Shown: one piece after another, positions 1 to 10,689 of the stretch | How the letters are laid out: every line of letters begins with the position of its first letter | How positions within the stretch are numbered: position 1 is the stretch's first letter | Assembly: GCA_963576735.1 (NCBI GenBank) | Contig: OY755177.1 | Span: 14,260,001 to 14,324,000 of the forward strand | DNA from: Bedellia somnulentella | Lineage: Eukaryota; Arthropoda; Insecta; Lepidoptera; Bedelliidae | Reading direction: 5' to 3' | Length of the DNA: 64,000 nt | Translations under genes and position numbers: made by a program | Notes under the pieces: model-generated | Told to the model about the DNA's origin: nothing | Databases searched by the model: none | Seen by the model: the letters and a program-made list of their open reading frames with translations, nothing else

Positions 1-870
1 ACCAAACTACACTGTTTAGGGAGTGCTATAAATTTAATAAATTGAAAACATTGCGCTGAATTTCACAATGTTTGAGCAGTGACTGAAGAAAGAAACCTCA
101 GATATTTAAAAAAACAACGCTCCCCGTGCGAAGCTGGGACGATCCACTAGTGATTTTATAAAAACACATTGGTCTAGGCCTGACATAAAATATGAACTCG
201 CTTATTGTGGATGAGAAGCGGCGATACATACGTTTGTTCCATATAAACAGAGAAATGGATCTACTTCAGAACTCGGAGTCACAGAGGTTAGAGTATTAGC
301 CGGAATTCTCAACAATGAGACATCATTATTGTTTTAAAAATATAAAAATAAAATGAACATTTCAATCAATGTCACATACTCAGTTATAGCAGGTTTGTTT
401 TGCATGGCAATAAATGTATAAATGATGAATTGATTGAATTCTGTTGTGCTCAAACGTGGCGCGTCCAATCTACTTTCAGTATAAATATTCATAGATGCAA
501 ATATTTATACGCTACAGTTGATTTCGATCTGACAATTATTTGAATACATACTGTTTTTGTAACATTGGTATGTACGGTGTTCTAGGATTTCTGTACACAA
601 AGACTACCAGATAACCTTTCCTATTACGCATATTTGTTTTCTTTCTGCCAATCCTGAGGATTTAATATAAGGAAATTTATTTAATTCCAAAACAACAATT
701 ATGAGTATCACATGCGAGGCCGATTTATCAACGGTAAAAAAACAGAGAATTCCAAATGATCATTAAATATTTATATAATTTAATTATTTAACTATGAACG
801 CGAAGATTCGATCCAATTGGGATACATATTCGCTTGAATCGAGAAATTAAATAATCGATAATTCTACATC
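1..870. other. AT-rich stretch without recognisable genes
   Basis: No open frame of convincing composition and none of the repeat families defined in this window is visible here. The sequence is AT-rich with scattered short palindromes, consistent with intergenic or intronic DNA. Confidence 0.5.
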
Positions 871-1010
871 GGAGGGCACATAAAGCCGTCGGCACTGGCT
901 ACTGCAACAGTAGTTGGCCTGCCAGCCCGTACTTAGAGATCGTCGTGGAATAAGGGCAAATCGCCCTTTTCTTAATAGCCTCGAGCCCCTCAATGAACCT
1001 GTGTGATGTA
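871..1010 (+). repeat. famF dispersed module, copy 1
   Basis: Contains 'aaagccgtcggcactggcta' followed by 'gttggcctgccagcc' and 'cctcgagcccc'. The same order of motifs recurs at 7899-8036 and 38254-38400, so this is an interspersed repeat. I know similar sequence from lepidopteran repeats but cannot name the family. It has no open frame and no clear ends. Confidence 0.5.
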
Positions 1011-1470
1011 CCCAAGCGAGTTAAGTAAGGCCTAGTAAAGCCTACTACGAGCCTAGCGAGTGAGTGAGTAGCTTCTTAAAAAATACTATGAGTAGCCTAT
1101 TGAGTGAACATACAGTTAAATGGTATGCGAGTACTCTGAGTACCAGGTACATAATTATTATTATTACGTGAAAATAAGATAAATGAGTAGTCCCATCAGA
1201 ATGGCAGGAGGACAATTAACAGCAACTATATAATATAGAACTCGAAAATCGAACCTCATGAAAAAGCTTAAATTCAACATGGAAATTGCTGCGTTTAGAG
1301 TGTTTTTGAACCCATTAGGAGATCTGCAAAACAACAAGGTGACTGACAGTCTAAAGACTAGCAAACCGCAAACACGCAAAGCTAACATTCTGGTTGACGC
1401 AGTGTGGAAAGTCATTTTACAAGGTGGACTGAAGAGTCTGAAGACTTACTAAAAGGTCGCGGAATGTCAA

Positions 1471-1815
1471 TACATACTCACGCCATTAGCTCCGATTGGA
1501 GTAAGAGACTATAAATCCGGAGACTATAAACGGCGATAGGCCTGCCCCCTATCACGTGAGTACACTGTCTAAGCAAAACGTGGGTACCTTCTCTGGACAC
1601 TAGATGGCGCTGCCATGTGAGTTCAGAAGTATTGGTACCTCTGCCAACCCCTTCGGGGATAAACGGCGTGAACGTTTATGTTATGTTATGTTACTATAAA
1701 TCCCCACTTTATACGATCCGTGCAAACCTCTCTAGCTTTCTTCACATCTATCAATCTTTCTCCTTTTATTCTTTATTATTCGGACGCCTACCTTTTTGAC
1801 CACACTCATTTTCCG
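1471..1815 (-). mobile_element. famC LINE 3' fragment split by a famB insertion
   Basis: Reverse-strand copy of the famC LINE end in two pieces, 1471-1518 and 1704-1815. The left piece holds the tail and the 'ccattagctccgattgga' region. The right piece holds 'atacgatccgtgcaaacctc' and reaches 'cggacgcctacctttttga', matching the full famC copy at 32489-32696. The pieces join seamlessly if the famB segment and one 11 bp duplication are removed. The coding frame is degraded, so this copy is older than the famB insertion. Confidence 0.7.
1519..1692 (+). mobile_element. famB SINE, 5'-truncated, nested in famC
   Basis: The body starts at 'ggagactataaacggcgata' and runs to the 'gttatgttatgtt' tail. 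It is flanked by an 11 bp target duplication actataaatcc at 1508-1518 and 1693-1703. The tRNA-like head is missing, as expected for incomplete reverse transcription. It belongs to a subfamily with 'agatggcgctgccatg' where other copies read 'aggtgacaatgtcacg'; the copy at 24833-24986 shares this variant. Confidence 0.8.
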
Positions 1816-2355
1816 TGACTGTATATACTCCTTATAGCTTTTAGACCGTTTTATATATATATTTAAATCATTTTCATGTGGTTTTCCTCACGTGCACGTT
1901 CTGAAAACTAAATTAATGTTGAAATAGTACATACATTATGGATTAAAAAAGGTGAAATAATTGCGTGATTTGGCTGGCAAGATAAAACTATTGGTCTCGC
2001 CTAAGATAACTATCGCCTTATCACCGTGTCTAGAATATGCCTCAGTCCCTTGGTGTCATTTTCAAATTATAACATTCAATTTTAGCCATAGTCAATGAAG
2101 CAAAAGTCAAACTTTGATTTTAAATTTTAACGGAAAAAAATATAAAATGTTAGAGAGTGCAGTATTTCAAATTTGTTATTTTTATAGAGTCGGGTGAAGT
2201 ACTTTCTGCTCTAGGTAAATACAATTTGGTTTCGATTAAAAAAAGCTTGTTTCCTGTTTATTTTGTAAAATTTTTGAACATCGTCATTTAACAAATTTTA
2301 TGTTACATTTTCAATTTATCCAATATACTTATATAATTTATACTATGCTCAACTC
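1816..2355. other. AT-rich, nothing recognised
   Basis: Very AT-rich sequence with no supported gene or repeat copy. Confidence 0.5.
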
Positions 2356-2450
2356 CTATCTTTCCGTGGGTTTTCGTAAGAGGCAACTAATGGTATTAGG
2401 GCCTTTTAAGTGATTTTTCGTTTGGAGACCCATTACCACTGACCTTTGTA
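2356..2450 (+). repeat. famA fragment
   Basis: Central part of famA only: 'tttccgtgggttttcgtaag', 'aggcaactaatggtatta' and 'tttggagacccattacca'. Both ends are lost. Many changes from consensus mark it as an old copy. Confidence 0.65.
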
Positions 2451-2668
2451 CACAATACAATAAAAGTTTATTTTATTTTTGAATAAGTTTATTGTGTCAC
2501 CAAAATGTTCAATGAAATCATCTAAAATTTTATCAGACTGTGTGTACTCCGGCCATTTTTGTTTTAAAATTAACAGCTGTGAGTATATCTCCCCATATAA
2601 TTATTTAAATTTAATAACACAAACACGTTTCAATGACATTTTAACACTAACAAACTAACTAGGTTGGC

Positions 2669-2980
2669 ATGGGACCGTCGGATGCCAATAAAAGGAGCGA
2701 AGCGAGCAATTGCCTGATTCTCAGATATTACTTATCGTTGAACGATTTATTCTACAAATATCTCAACATTGTTGGTTCACCTAAACGCGTGATTGATTCT
2801 ACACAAAACTGCAATGTAGTTACAGACCTGATTTTGGAAAACTTAAATTGTTTACAATTTTCATTGTTGAAAAAAATATATCTAAATAGCTCAATACCTA
2901 TTTTCTTTGAAAAAGAGTATGTTCAAGTGATTATTCGTAAAAAAAAATTTGGGAAAAATGTTCTAGAACTCGAGTATTAG
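2669..2980 (+). other. Open frame of 103 codons, unrecognised
   Basis: An ATG-initiated frame with basic, leucine- and lysine-rich composition and no motif I recognise. It lies between two ggagcgaagc-type motifs (2694-2703, and inverted at 3300-3309) that could be the remains of a transposon's ends. A frame of this length is expected by chance in 64 kb of AT-rich DNA, so I do not call it a gene. Confidence 0.15.
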
Positions 2981-3309
2981 CGTTCAAAAGTTCGAAAAAT
3001 CACAAAGTGTGGAACGCAAACGGACGTGACTTTGGGACGATCGAATATGAAAAAATTCTATTTTCACGCGCTGGCATTGTTTACGTAATTTTGCCATAGA
3101 CTAACATTGTAATTTTTTTAATGGTGATTATTCCTACGTGGTACATCCGATTTTTATCAAAATTACCATACCATCACCACACATAACATATACCATCTAG
3201 ACATGGTCCTTGACAACCATGCAAAATTTCAGGGTTCTGAGTTGAGCCGTTTGGCAGGAGTACGATCACAACGAAATGCAAAAGTCGGGGGTAAATGGAG
3301 CTTCGCTCC

Positions 3310-3422
3310 AATAAGAGTATATAAATTATACTAATGGTTGCCCTCAGTGCAAAAGAGGATCGAACCCGCGAACCGAATCCAGAAGCGAGGCACTTAACTA
3401 AACCACTACACCAAACACCGTC
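3310..3422 (-). mobile_element. tRNA-derived SINE head (separate family)
   Basis: On the minus strand the segment reads gtgtttggtgtagtggttta and later gcgggttcgatcc. The second motif is a good RNA polymerase III B box (GGTTCGANNCC type), and the first resembles an A box at the right distance. The sequence to the left (the 3' side) is AT-rich with no clear tail. This head differs from those of famB and famD, so it is a third tRNA-derived family, seen once here. Confidence 0.6.
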
Positions 3423-4618
3423 TAAAAATTTATCCGTATCATATAATGATCATAAATATTGTTGAAGTAATGAAAACAATAATTTACATCCTAACCTGGG
3501 TTTTATAAACGTAGCAGAAATAACGTGACAACTCTGTTATAAACAGCCTTAGTGTTTTCATAATAATAGTGTTGTCAGAGCCAGACCACAACAAAAGACA
3601 ACCTTTTTTTAACTTTCCACTATTCTATCGTGGAAAGCATGACACAGTTTTATATCTCTATTTTCAGTTATAAAAGCTTATTTTACGATTTATTTATATT
3701 ACATAGATTACATAATACGTGGTTTTAAAGTTTGCAACTACTTTACAATCCTTAAGAATAACATGATATAATAACAATAGCCTTAAGCCTTGTTAAATCG
3801 GTTGGCTATGTAACGCAAAAAATATTTCTGTCTTGAAACCAATACTCTTTCAGAGGATTTTCATTGTTCAAACAAACCAACTCTTCAGCTTCATAATATA
3901 AGTACAGATAAAAAATCAATTGTTTTTTCGCAACCCTCGACGCAGCTCCATTCATTTCAAGTATTTTCATATACATAGTTAAGAAGGTCGGTAAATTCGA
4001 GCCTCCTTACTGAGGATGGTTACAATAAAAATTCATAAGCATAAAAAGCAAAGAAGCGGTATCTTCGTAAGCAACCGCCGTATCACGTGGGGTCGTAAAC
4101 TTGTTAGATAAAATGGAAGTAGCCCAGTTTTGGGTCTCTCGGGACCGTAGGAGCACGCCTTTATATAACAAGTTGCTTCTTTTGGATGTATTAGCTTTTG
4201 TAATTATGGAAACGTGCTTTGTTTCGTCTGGGTTTGAAACTTTTCAGTTTATCATGCTTTGATCAATTTGTAGCGCACGTTGACGAAAGTGTTATATTTT
4301 ATTTTGGTCAAATAGGCTGGAGCAGGGTGTGACAGAGATTTAATAGTATAATCAGTATAATCAATAATAAGATGAATTGTAATGGATACATATCGATGTG
4401 ATTCATTGTGCAGGATTTTTTATTAATAGATAAACACAAATACTTTTTAATGTATAGTGATTAAATCCAATATTTTAATCGCTATATAGCCATACACCAA
4501 GCGGAAAGTCGGGATTTCTATCAACTGACAATGTTTAAAATGCACAAGGTAACAAAAAAATTACCCAAATATTGCGGTGCATTTTAAAGATATGATTGTA
4601 TAGTAAATTATGTTACTC
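3423..4618. other. AT-rich, nothing recognised
   Basis: No supported gene or repeat. Reading frames are short on both strands. Confidence 0.45.
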
Positions 4619-4621
4619 TTA

Positions 4622-4736
4622 CGCCCGATTTCTGAATTGAGTATTCAAGCTGAGAACGAACTAAGTATCGTTTTGTCTCATTCTGTTGTTAAGATTTCAA
4701 TGTGACAGAACGATACTTAAGTTCAGAAATCCGGCG
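4622..4736. mobile_element. Foldback MITE with TTA duplication (PIF/Harbinger-like)
   Basis: A 115 bp element starting cgcccgatttctgaa and ending in the inverted form ttcagaaatccggcg. It is flanked by TTA at 4619-4621 and 4737-4739. A second copy at 38883-39020 has the same ends and a TAA duplication. A 3 bp TWA duplication is the signature of PIF/Harbinger transposons; that assignment is inferred from the duplication alone. It has no coding capacity. Confidence 0.75.
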
Positions 4737-4739
4737 TTA

Positions 4740-5750
4740 TACCATTAAATTCATTGTATTTCACTTAAATTGTTACGAACGTTGAAAACGACGCCAATTT
4801 TTAGCAGACCCAAGGGCTCATATTAGGACACGGTGTTCAAATCAAGTATGCTGGCTGATTATGGGTTTACTAATTACATCGACAACCAATCACTCAGTAT
4901 ATATATAAATATGGAAGTATTGTTCTAAGCCGGTACTTCACGAAAATATATTACTTTGGAATATTGTTACTACAAATATCTACCAATATTTATGAACGAG
5001 GCAATTAATAGGAAATATTGAGCTATATTCCGAATATGAATGCGTAAAGTTACTGTCATAAACAATAAGCTATAAAAACAAACAAATTGCGTCTGTTGAC
5101 TAACGTAGCGAGGTGTTTTATTACTCAGTAACGGTATGTGTGTTGCTAATGATCCATAAAACCAACGATCTTCATAATAAGTAAAAATTAAGAGGGTTAG
5201 GTGTCGGAAAAACGCCCTTTAAGTCTCTAATCCCCTCTTGTTAGGCTTACGTCCCTTATAGGGAGTAATTATTTCCTCTCCAGGGACATCCATCAGCGCC
5301 TCTATTCTTGTGAACCGTCGGAATATAAATGAATTTTGTGTATAAAGAAAGTTGGTTGTTTCGCGCAAGATAATAAAATTGTGAGAAAACGACGCCTACT
5401 GCTGCGAATGAAGACGTTATCTATTTTAGCCTGGCGTGTGTTTGCGTTAATGAAATGAGCAGGCGTTATTATTAATAGCAGTGTACTTCCCTTTTTGATT
5501 TAATGTAATTAGTCAGAGAGTAATTTATGAAGGATTGATTACTATTGGTACTTTGTTTGATTTGAATTTCTGACAATGAAGACGGTTCTTCTCCAAGTTG
5601 ATTAATTTATTATTGCATGGCGTGTCTTTATGGATATCAGACAAATGAAGGTATATTTTGATGATCTTTTGTCAAAGGTGTATCTTTTTCATACACAATT
5701 CTTTGTATCGAACTATACCTCTTCTATATAATAAAAATCGATTGCTAAAT
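4740..5750. other. AT-rich, nothing recognised
   Basis: No repeat copy or gene is supported. Around 5200-5330 and 5380-5460 the base composition is less AT-rich, but no frame or motif stands out. Confidence 0.4.
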
Positions 5751-5752
5751 TC

Positions 5753-5880
5753 TTCTGCTTGGACAGCATACTCACATTATAGGGAGCAGGCCTACCTCTG
5801 TTTTATACGAATACACTGTCACATGACTAAGTACAACTTAACCTATCAAGTACAAATTAGCTATATGGGTTTCGCCAGGG
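5753..5880 (-). repeat. famB fragment
   Basis: Reverse-strand middle part of famB: 'gcttggacagcatactcac', 'gggagcaggcctacc', 'acgaatacactgtcacatga' and a diverged 'tgggttt'. Both ends are lost. A small local duplication of 'aagtacaa' sits inside it. Confidence 0.7.
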
Positions 5881-6030
5881 TGTTATTTTTATTTAAAATA
5901 GTAAACCTACACTTTTACTAGCACTTATCATCTAAAGGAGCTATATCTTGGTGAGAAGAAGATTGAGACCAATTGAGAAGTGTAAAATAACTAGTTCTAT
6001 AAGAAATTGCTCCTATTGCTTTGAAAGTAC

Positions 6031-6142
6031 TTTTATTAATAAATAAAGAATAAATAAAGATGAAAAATTTCGACACAGGCGGGAATCGAACCCGCGACCT
6101 CGGGTATACGCCCCGACGCTCTGCCAATTGAGCCACCGTGTC
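6031..6142 (-). mobile_element. famD tRNA-derived SINE
   Basis: The head at 6071-6142 folds as a nearly complete tRNA on the minus strand: acceptor GACACGG pairs with CTGTGTC, the D stem is GCTC/GAGC, the anticodon stem TCGGG/CCCGA, and the T arm GCGGG-TTCGATT-CCCGC. The loop GCGTATA would give anticodon GTA (Tyr), but position 33 is C instead of the invariant U. The same head with the same T-rich tail occurs at 18969-19147 and 19625-19730, so I call it a SINE, not a tRNA gene. The tail runs leftward to about 6031 and is shorter than in the other copies. Confidence 0.75.
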
Positions 6143-6202
6143 AATGGCTGCCAGCGCGAAATTCTTCTATCTTTAATTCTTTTACACGTTTAAGTAGTGT
6201 TT

Positions 6203-6333
6203 TAGCATGTATGAAAAGATTGATGGATGTAAACGAAACTAGAGAGGTTTGTCAGGATCGTACGAAGTGGCGATCGATAGTCTCTGCCTACCCCAATGGG
6301 AATTAATGGCGTGAGTATATGTATGTATGTATG
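6203..6333 (+). mobile_element. famC LINE 3' end, 5'-truncated, with target duplication
   Basis: Flanked by a 12 bp duplication taagtagtgttt at 6191-6202 and 6334-6345. From the ATG at 6210 it codes MKRLMDVNETREVCQDRTKW followed by RSIVSAYPNGN and a stop, an intact last piece of a non-LTR retrotransposon ORF2. Only about 10 bases separate the stop from the gtatgtatgtatg tail. A QDRxxWRS C-terminus with a very short 3' UTR is typical of RTE-type LINEs, so that clade is my inference. Confidence 0.85.
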
Positions 6334-6384
6334 TAAGTAGTGTTTGCGTTTCCTACCTCCGAATTTTTTTACTAATTCGGAAGG

Positions 6385-6445
6385 ATTTTTATTTATTAGT
6401 AATAATCCCCACATGAGGTTGTCATGAACAAAAAGATTTAAATTA
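6385..6445 (+). repeat. famD tail fragment
   Basis: Contains 'tttatttattagtaataatc', 'cccacatgaggttgtcatga' and 'caaaaagatttaaatt', matching on the opposite strand the outer parts of the famD copies at 18969 and 19625. The tRNA-like head is absent. Confidence 0.65.
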
Positions 6446-6834
6446 AGTACTTTTATGTTTGTGGTTTTTATAATAAGGTTTGTACCAGAACCGGCTACTT
6501 TGTATTAACTTGCTCTTCATAGTAGGGTAAGTAATCGATAGTATGGAAACTGGGAAGCCAGATAAATCCATTTTTCTAGATCTTTCAACGAGAAGTAGGG
6601 TGCTTTTTTCTAGAAATAACAAATGCAAGAACGTGAAACCAAATTGTGCCCTTTATTTAAAAAACCCTGGTATTTTTCTTTGCTAACTGTGCTTTGTTTA
6701 AAACGTTTTGTTATATATATAACAGACATGAAAAATAATTTACTCTTTGGCAAAATGTTGCATGCAATGCAACTTAATGAAGATTAAAACCTACGATCTG
6801 CATTAATTTAATAATTGGTTATATGAAAGTATTT

Positions 6835-6930
6835 ACATACATATATATAATTACATATGCTTCCCATTGGGGTAGGCAGAGACTATCGATCGCACTCTGT
6901 ACGATCCTGGGAAACCTCCCTAGCTTATAT
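6835..6930 (-). repeat. famC 3' fragment
   Basis: The reverse strand gives '...cgatcgatagtctctgcct' then 'accccaatgggaagc', i.e. the SAYPNG end of famC, followed by an AT-rich tail at the left. Upstream coding sequence beyond 'gggaggtttcccaggatcgt' is lost. Confidence 0.7.
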
Positions 6931-7083
6931 ATGAAAATGTACCTTCCAAAAACGGCTATATTAAGTAGACTTTTGGTACTTTTTACTTTATTGTATGGTT
7001 ACACTATCCTATTAAGTATTGATTTAAATACAATTAAAAATCAACTCGACGTTCACGCTTAATATCTCCAAAGACATATTAGC

Positions 7084-7186
7084 CACCTGGCGTTCACTAT
7101 ATCCTCGTTTTGCTTGGACAGTGCATCCTTGTGATTGGGAACTATAAACCGTTTCCCTCACCGTTAACAACGTCGATAATTTACGG
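7084..7186 (-). repeat. famB fragment
   Basis: Contains 'ttttgcttggacagtgcatc' and 'tttccctcaccgttaacaac', both famB landmarks, in the reverse orientation. The piece between them is shortened. It adjoins the famA copy at 7195-7442. Confidence 0.65.
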
Positions 7187-7194
7187 TATGTAGT

Positions 7195-7442
7195 ACATAC
7201 ATACATACACTCACGGACATAAATCCCAAAAAAGGGTAGCCAGAGCTTAAGAGCATGAAACTCCTAAGCCACCTTTGGAAGTTAAAGGGGAGTTAGATGG
7301 GAGAAATAAAGTTTCGTTAGTGATGGGTCTCCAACCGCATCACCCAAAAAACACTTTAAAAAGCCCCATACCCTTAGTCGCCTCATACGACACCCATCGG
7401 TAGAAAGGGATAATGACATTCTAAACCGGCACTACACGGCAC
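7195..7442 (-). mobile_element. famA copy, near full length
   Basis: Reverse orientation: the tail acatacatacatacactcac is at the left, then 'gggtagccagagctta', 'gatgggtctccaaccgcatc', 'cttagtcgcctcatacgaca' and the 5' end 'ccggcactacacggc' at the right. It has many point changes and belongs to the older subfamily with '(a)cgacacccatcgg'. Confidence 0.85.
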
Positions 7443-7563
7443 AATATGTATAAATTACATGATTCATTAACAAATATGAAACAAAATTTACATTATAAAT
7501 ACAACCGATTACGAAAAGATGTTCTCATAAAATTTTGCTCCAGTATTATATAACAACTACTTG

Positions 7564-7587
7564 TCGCGCCGCCGCCGCCACCGCCAC
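7564..7587. repeat. Short GCC-rich trinucleotide tract
   Basis: The sequence 'gcgccgccgccgccaccgcc' is an interrupted GCC repeat in AT-rich surroundings. No open frame runs through it convincingly. Confidence 0.6.
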
Positions 7588-7898
7588 TTCTTCTGATTGA
7601 CATCGGACCCACTTATAATGAAATTCCCTATGAGTTTCCTTTTATAATATGTATGTAATCTGAGTGACTTGCTTAGAATCAACACAAAGCCGAAACTACT
7701 GTACCTAAAAACTTGAAACTTCGTCCAGGAGTTCCTTTAATTGTGTGTGTGAGTTATAATGAGGAAATTTCAGAAATTCCACCCCTTACGGAATGAAATA
7801 AAGGGGTGGTCATTTTATATATAACTTTTTAAACTGTCGACTTAGAAATTTGAAAGTGATCATGAAAGTGAACAAAATATTTTCCTACAGTGGTAAAA

Positions 7899-8036
7899 TA
7901 TGAGAACCAGCTACTATCACGGTAGTAGTCGTTAGTCTGCCAACTAGCACATTGCCAGCGTGGTGGACTATGACCAAATCATCCTAAATAGGGTAGGCTC
8001 GAGCCCGTTGGTGGGGACATAAATATATGGGCTGAC
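7899..8036 (+). repeat. famF dispersed module, copy 2
   Basis: Contains 'accagctactatcacggtag', 'cagcgtggtggactatgacc' and 'ggctcgagcccgttggtggg', in the same order as the copies at 871-1010 and 38254-38400. It is non-coding and its boundaries are approximate. Confidence 0.5.
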
Positions 8037-8693
8037 AGGTAAAATAAAAGGGTTTAAATTGTATTTTCTTTTTCTCATTTATGATGCTATAAATAAAAAA
8101 TAAAAAAATTATTCAGTTTTCAAAAGTACATAATATTCGTCTTAACCTAGTTTCCTGTTCCTGAGCTAGGTAATTTACCTGTATTTCAGGCAAAAATATT
8201 ATTATTTTATTTTATTTTTTCTTTTTTCATTTATGATGTTCAAACGAAATTTAGAAATGTGTTCCTTTCAGGTGAAAAGTTTGAAGTTTATAATATGTAT
8301 GTTTTCTCAATTTTGGACTTAGGAGTAAGAAAACTGATATGTACCTATGTTTTCAATAACTATTTAATAATAAATTACGTACGCAAAATTAACAGTTTGA
8401 CTAGTTTTATACCTTTGTGCCCTTCACAATTTCCAAATTTAGTATTCGTTGTAAAAAAATATGCAAATATACACTATGCATGCAGATTTAACATTTCGTG
8501 ACTTAAAAACTGCAACCTATATTAACTTCCGCAGTCACATACATTGCACAATGACCTTGAACTCAAAAGCTAAATGTGATGTGTGCTAAATGAATGTAAA
8601 AGTGGCATTAAATCGGATCAATTAAAACAATGAATTTTGCAGGACCATCAGTTTAAGTGACCTTGATAGCTCATAAGTAGAGCACTGCTTCTT

Positions 8694-8950
8694 GCTGTGT
8701 AGTGTCGGCTTAGAATAGCACTACCCCATTTCTCCCGGTGGGTGTGCGTAAGAGGCGACTAACGGTATTGGAGCTTTTAAGGGTTTTTGGGGCGATGCGG
8801 TTGGAGACCCATCACCAACAACCTTTATTTTTACCATCTTATCCCCACTCAACTTCCAAAAGTGGCTGAGGAATTCCTTTTTCCTTAGCTCTGGCTACCC
8901 CTTCTAGGGATTTATAGCCGTGAGTATATGTATGTATGTATATGTGTATG
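8694..8950 (+). mobile_element. famA copy, full length
   Basis: Starts gctgtgtagtgtcggctta and ends 'agccgtgagtatatgtatg' plus tail. It has the internal landmarks 'cgtaagaggcgactaacgg', 'gatgcggttggagaccca', 'ccaaaagtggctgaggaa' and 'ctctggctaccccttct'. It belongs to the younger subfamily. No tRNA-type A or B box is visible. Confidence 0.9.
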
Positions 8951-9196
8951 CTTCAAAAAGTGCATCTTTTGTGGTTAGCGTAGTTGTTTCCTCAAAGACG
9001 AAATGCCTCATGGTAGGGATTCTGAAGAATGATACTCGCAAATGTCCGCCTACTCATCTAGTCTATAATACATGCATGTGAAATGTATATTATATTTATG
9101 TAACTGATAAAAGGCTTGATATCACTTGTTTTCAATTGACTTCTCAATTCTTAATTCAACTGATTTTTTTAAATGACTTTTTGTTCCAACAGAACC

Positions 9197-9555
9197 GCCC
9201 CGTTGTGATAGCTAAGTGGGTAGAACACCGCTTATCGTACAGACGATGAGGGTCGAGCCGGCACCAATTACACTTTTCTAAAGACATATGTGTGGTTAAT
9301 TTATCAAGTTACTAAACGGTGAGGGAAAACATCATGAGGAAACTCACTCAGCTAAGTTATACTTAGACGTGTGACAGTGTATCTGGCAAAACGGCGATAG
9401 GCTCTCCCCCTATCCCTATCACGTGAGTACACTGTCCAAGCAAAGAATGAGTACTCTGAACACCAGGTGACAATGTCACGTGATGTTCAGAAGTATTAGT
9501 ACCTCTGACAATCCCTTCAGGGATATACGGTTTAAATGTTTGAGTTGAGTTGAGT
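9197..9555 (+). mobile_element. famB SINE, near full length, diverged
   Basis: The head has 'gtgatagctaagtgggtaga' (A box region) and a decayed B box, 'gggtcgagcc'. The body has 'gacatatgtgtggttaattt', 'ggtgagggaaaacatcatga' and 'atgttcagaagtattagtac'; the tail has become (gagtt)n at 9541-9555. The decayed B box suggests the copy is no longer transcribable. Confidence 0.85.
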
Positions 9556-10689
9556 TTTTACTTCAAATATACCCCACCCCACCTTACATATTTATGTTTA
9601 CCTGTTTTTCGATTGCTTGAGATATAATTATCTGTTTGAAATATAACAAATGAACTAAAAAACTTACATATGCAAAGACACCATATTCATTGTTCTATTG
9701 TGACATAATTTATGTCATTAGGCTGTTTTTACAATTATTGTCAAAGAAATGGATGCATTTATTGGGATTCCCGACAAAAATATATATATAAATATTTGTT
9801 TATTTTGGAATCGATTTCTAATTGAAGACATTTTGTTTAAATTTTATCCCTCTATTATTGAAACTTAAGCGTATTATAGAATATAGGTAACTTCTCAAAA
9901 GTTTTTACAATGAATTAGCTTTGTATCGTTTCCTTTATAGAAAGAAAATTCTCACGACATTACAATTCAAATTGTTTCCGACTTTAGTGGCACATGTAAC
10001 TTAATTGCTACTGATACACTATTGATTGGTTATTTTATTTATTGCAAATTTTAATACACAGCTTGAAAAAACTAACATTCCTAACATATACGCTTCACAC
10101 CTTGTTTTAGGCGGTTAGAAAACGTAAAAATTATATACGTCTGAAATTTGATATCACGATAAAAACACGTCTCGGTTAAAACGTAGTAAACCCTGACTAT
10201 AGTATGACAGAAACATATGACTGATTTAACCATTTGTTAACCCTTACCTGTACTCATGGCTATAAATACCTAAAGGGAGAGTCTAGAGAATTAAAGTAAG
10301 AAGATTAGTGGGTTGTGTAATGTTCCGTATTTTGTTTCAGCTAAATAATAAATAAGAAATCCACATCACACAAAAAACCGCAAGATAAATTTACCTTGGA
10401 GTTACAATGCCGCAGATAGATACACAAACACAGGACTAAATTTTATCACCCTTCTTCATACATCGCAGGTTGAAGAAACTAACTAAATAATGTAATAAAT
10501 GAAGTTTGATTTTTTTATTAAACTAAAGCACACTTTGGTTTACTTAAAATTATTTTCCAAATGAGATACATTTCATCACAGATTAATAAATAGTTAGTTC
10601 AATAACATACACCAATGGAAACTGAAAATGATATGGATAATACTTTTCTTTTTCTATGTAGCAATTTTTTAAAATAATATTAATAAATA
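9556..10689. other. AT-rich; one small famA tail fragment
   Basis: Mostly plain AT-rich DNA. At 10249-10296 'tgtactcatggctataaata' with 'gggagagtctagag' is a decayed reverse-strand famA 3' end. Nothing else is recognised. Confidence 0.45.

Noticed and set aside
2694..3309. Transposon bounded by ggagcgaagc / gcttcgctcc
   Set aside because: The right motif is a self-palindrome (ggagc-ttc-gctcc) and matching stops after about 10 bases, with no duplication; too weak to call an element.
5918..6136. Frame starting MAQLAERRGV
   Set aside because: This is the translation of the tRNA-like head of famD in the plus-to-minus reading; a known type of false ORF over tRNA sequence.
6071..6142. Functional tRNA-Tyr gene
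   Set aside because: Position 33 is C, there is no intron as usual for eukaryotic tRNA-Tyr, and the same head plus tail recurs as a SINE at 18969 and 19625.
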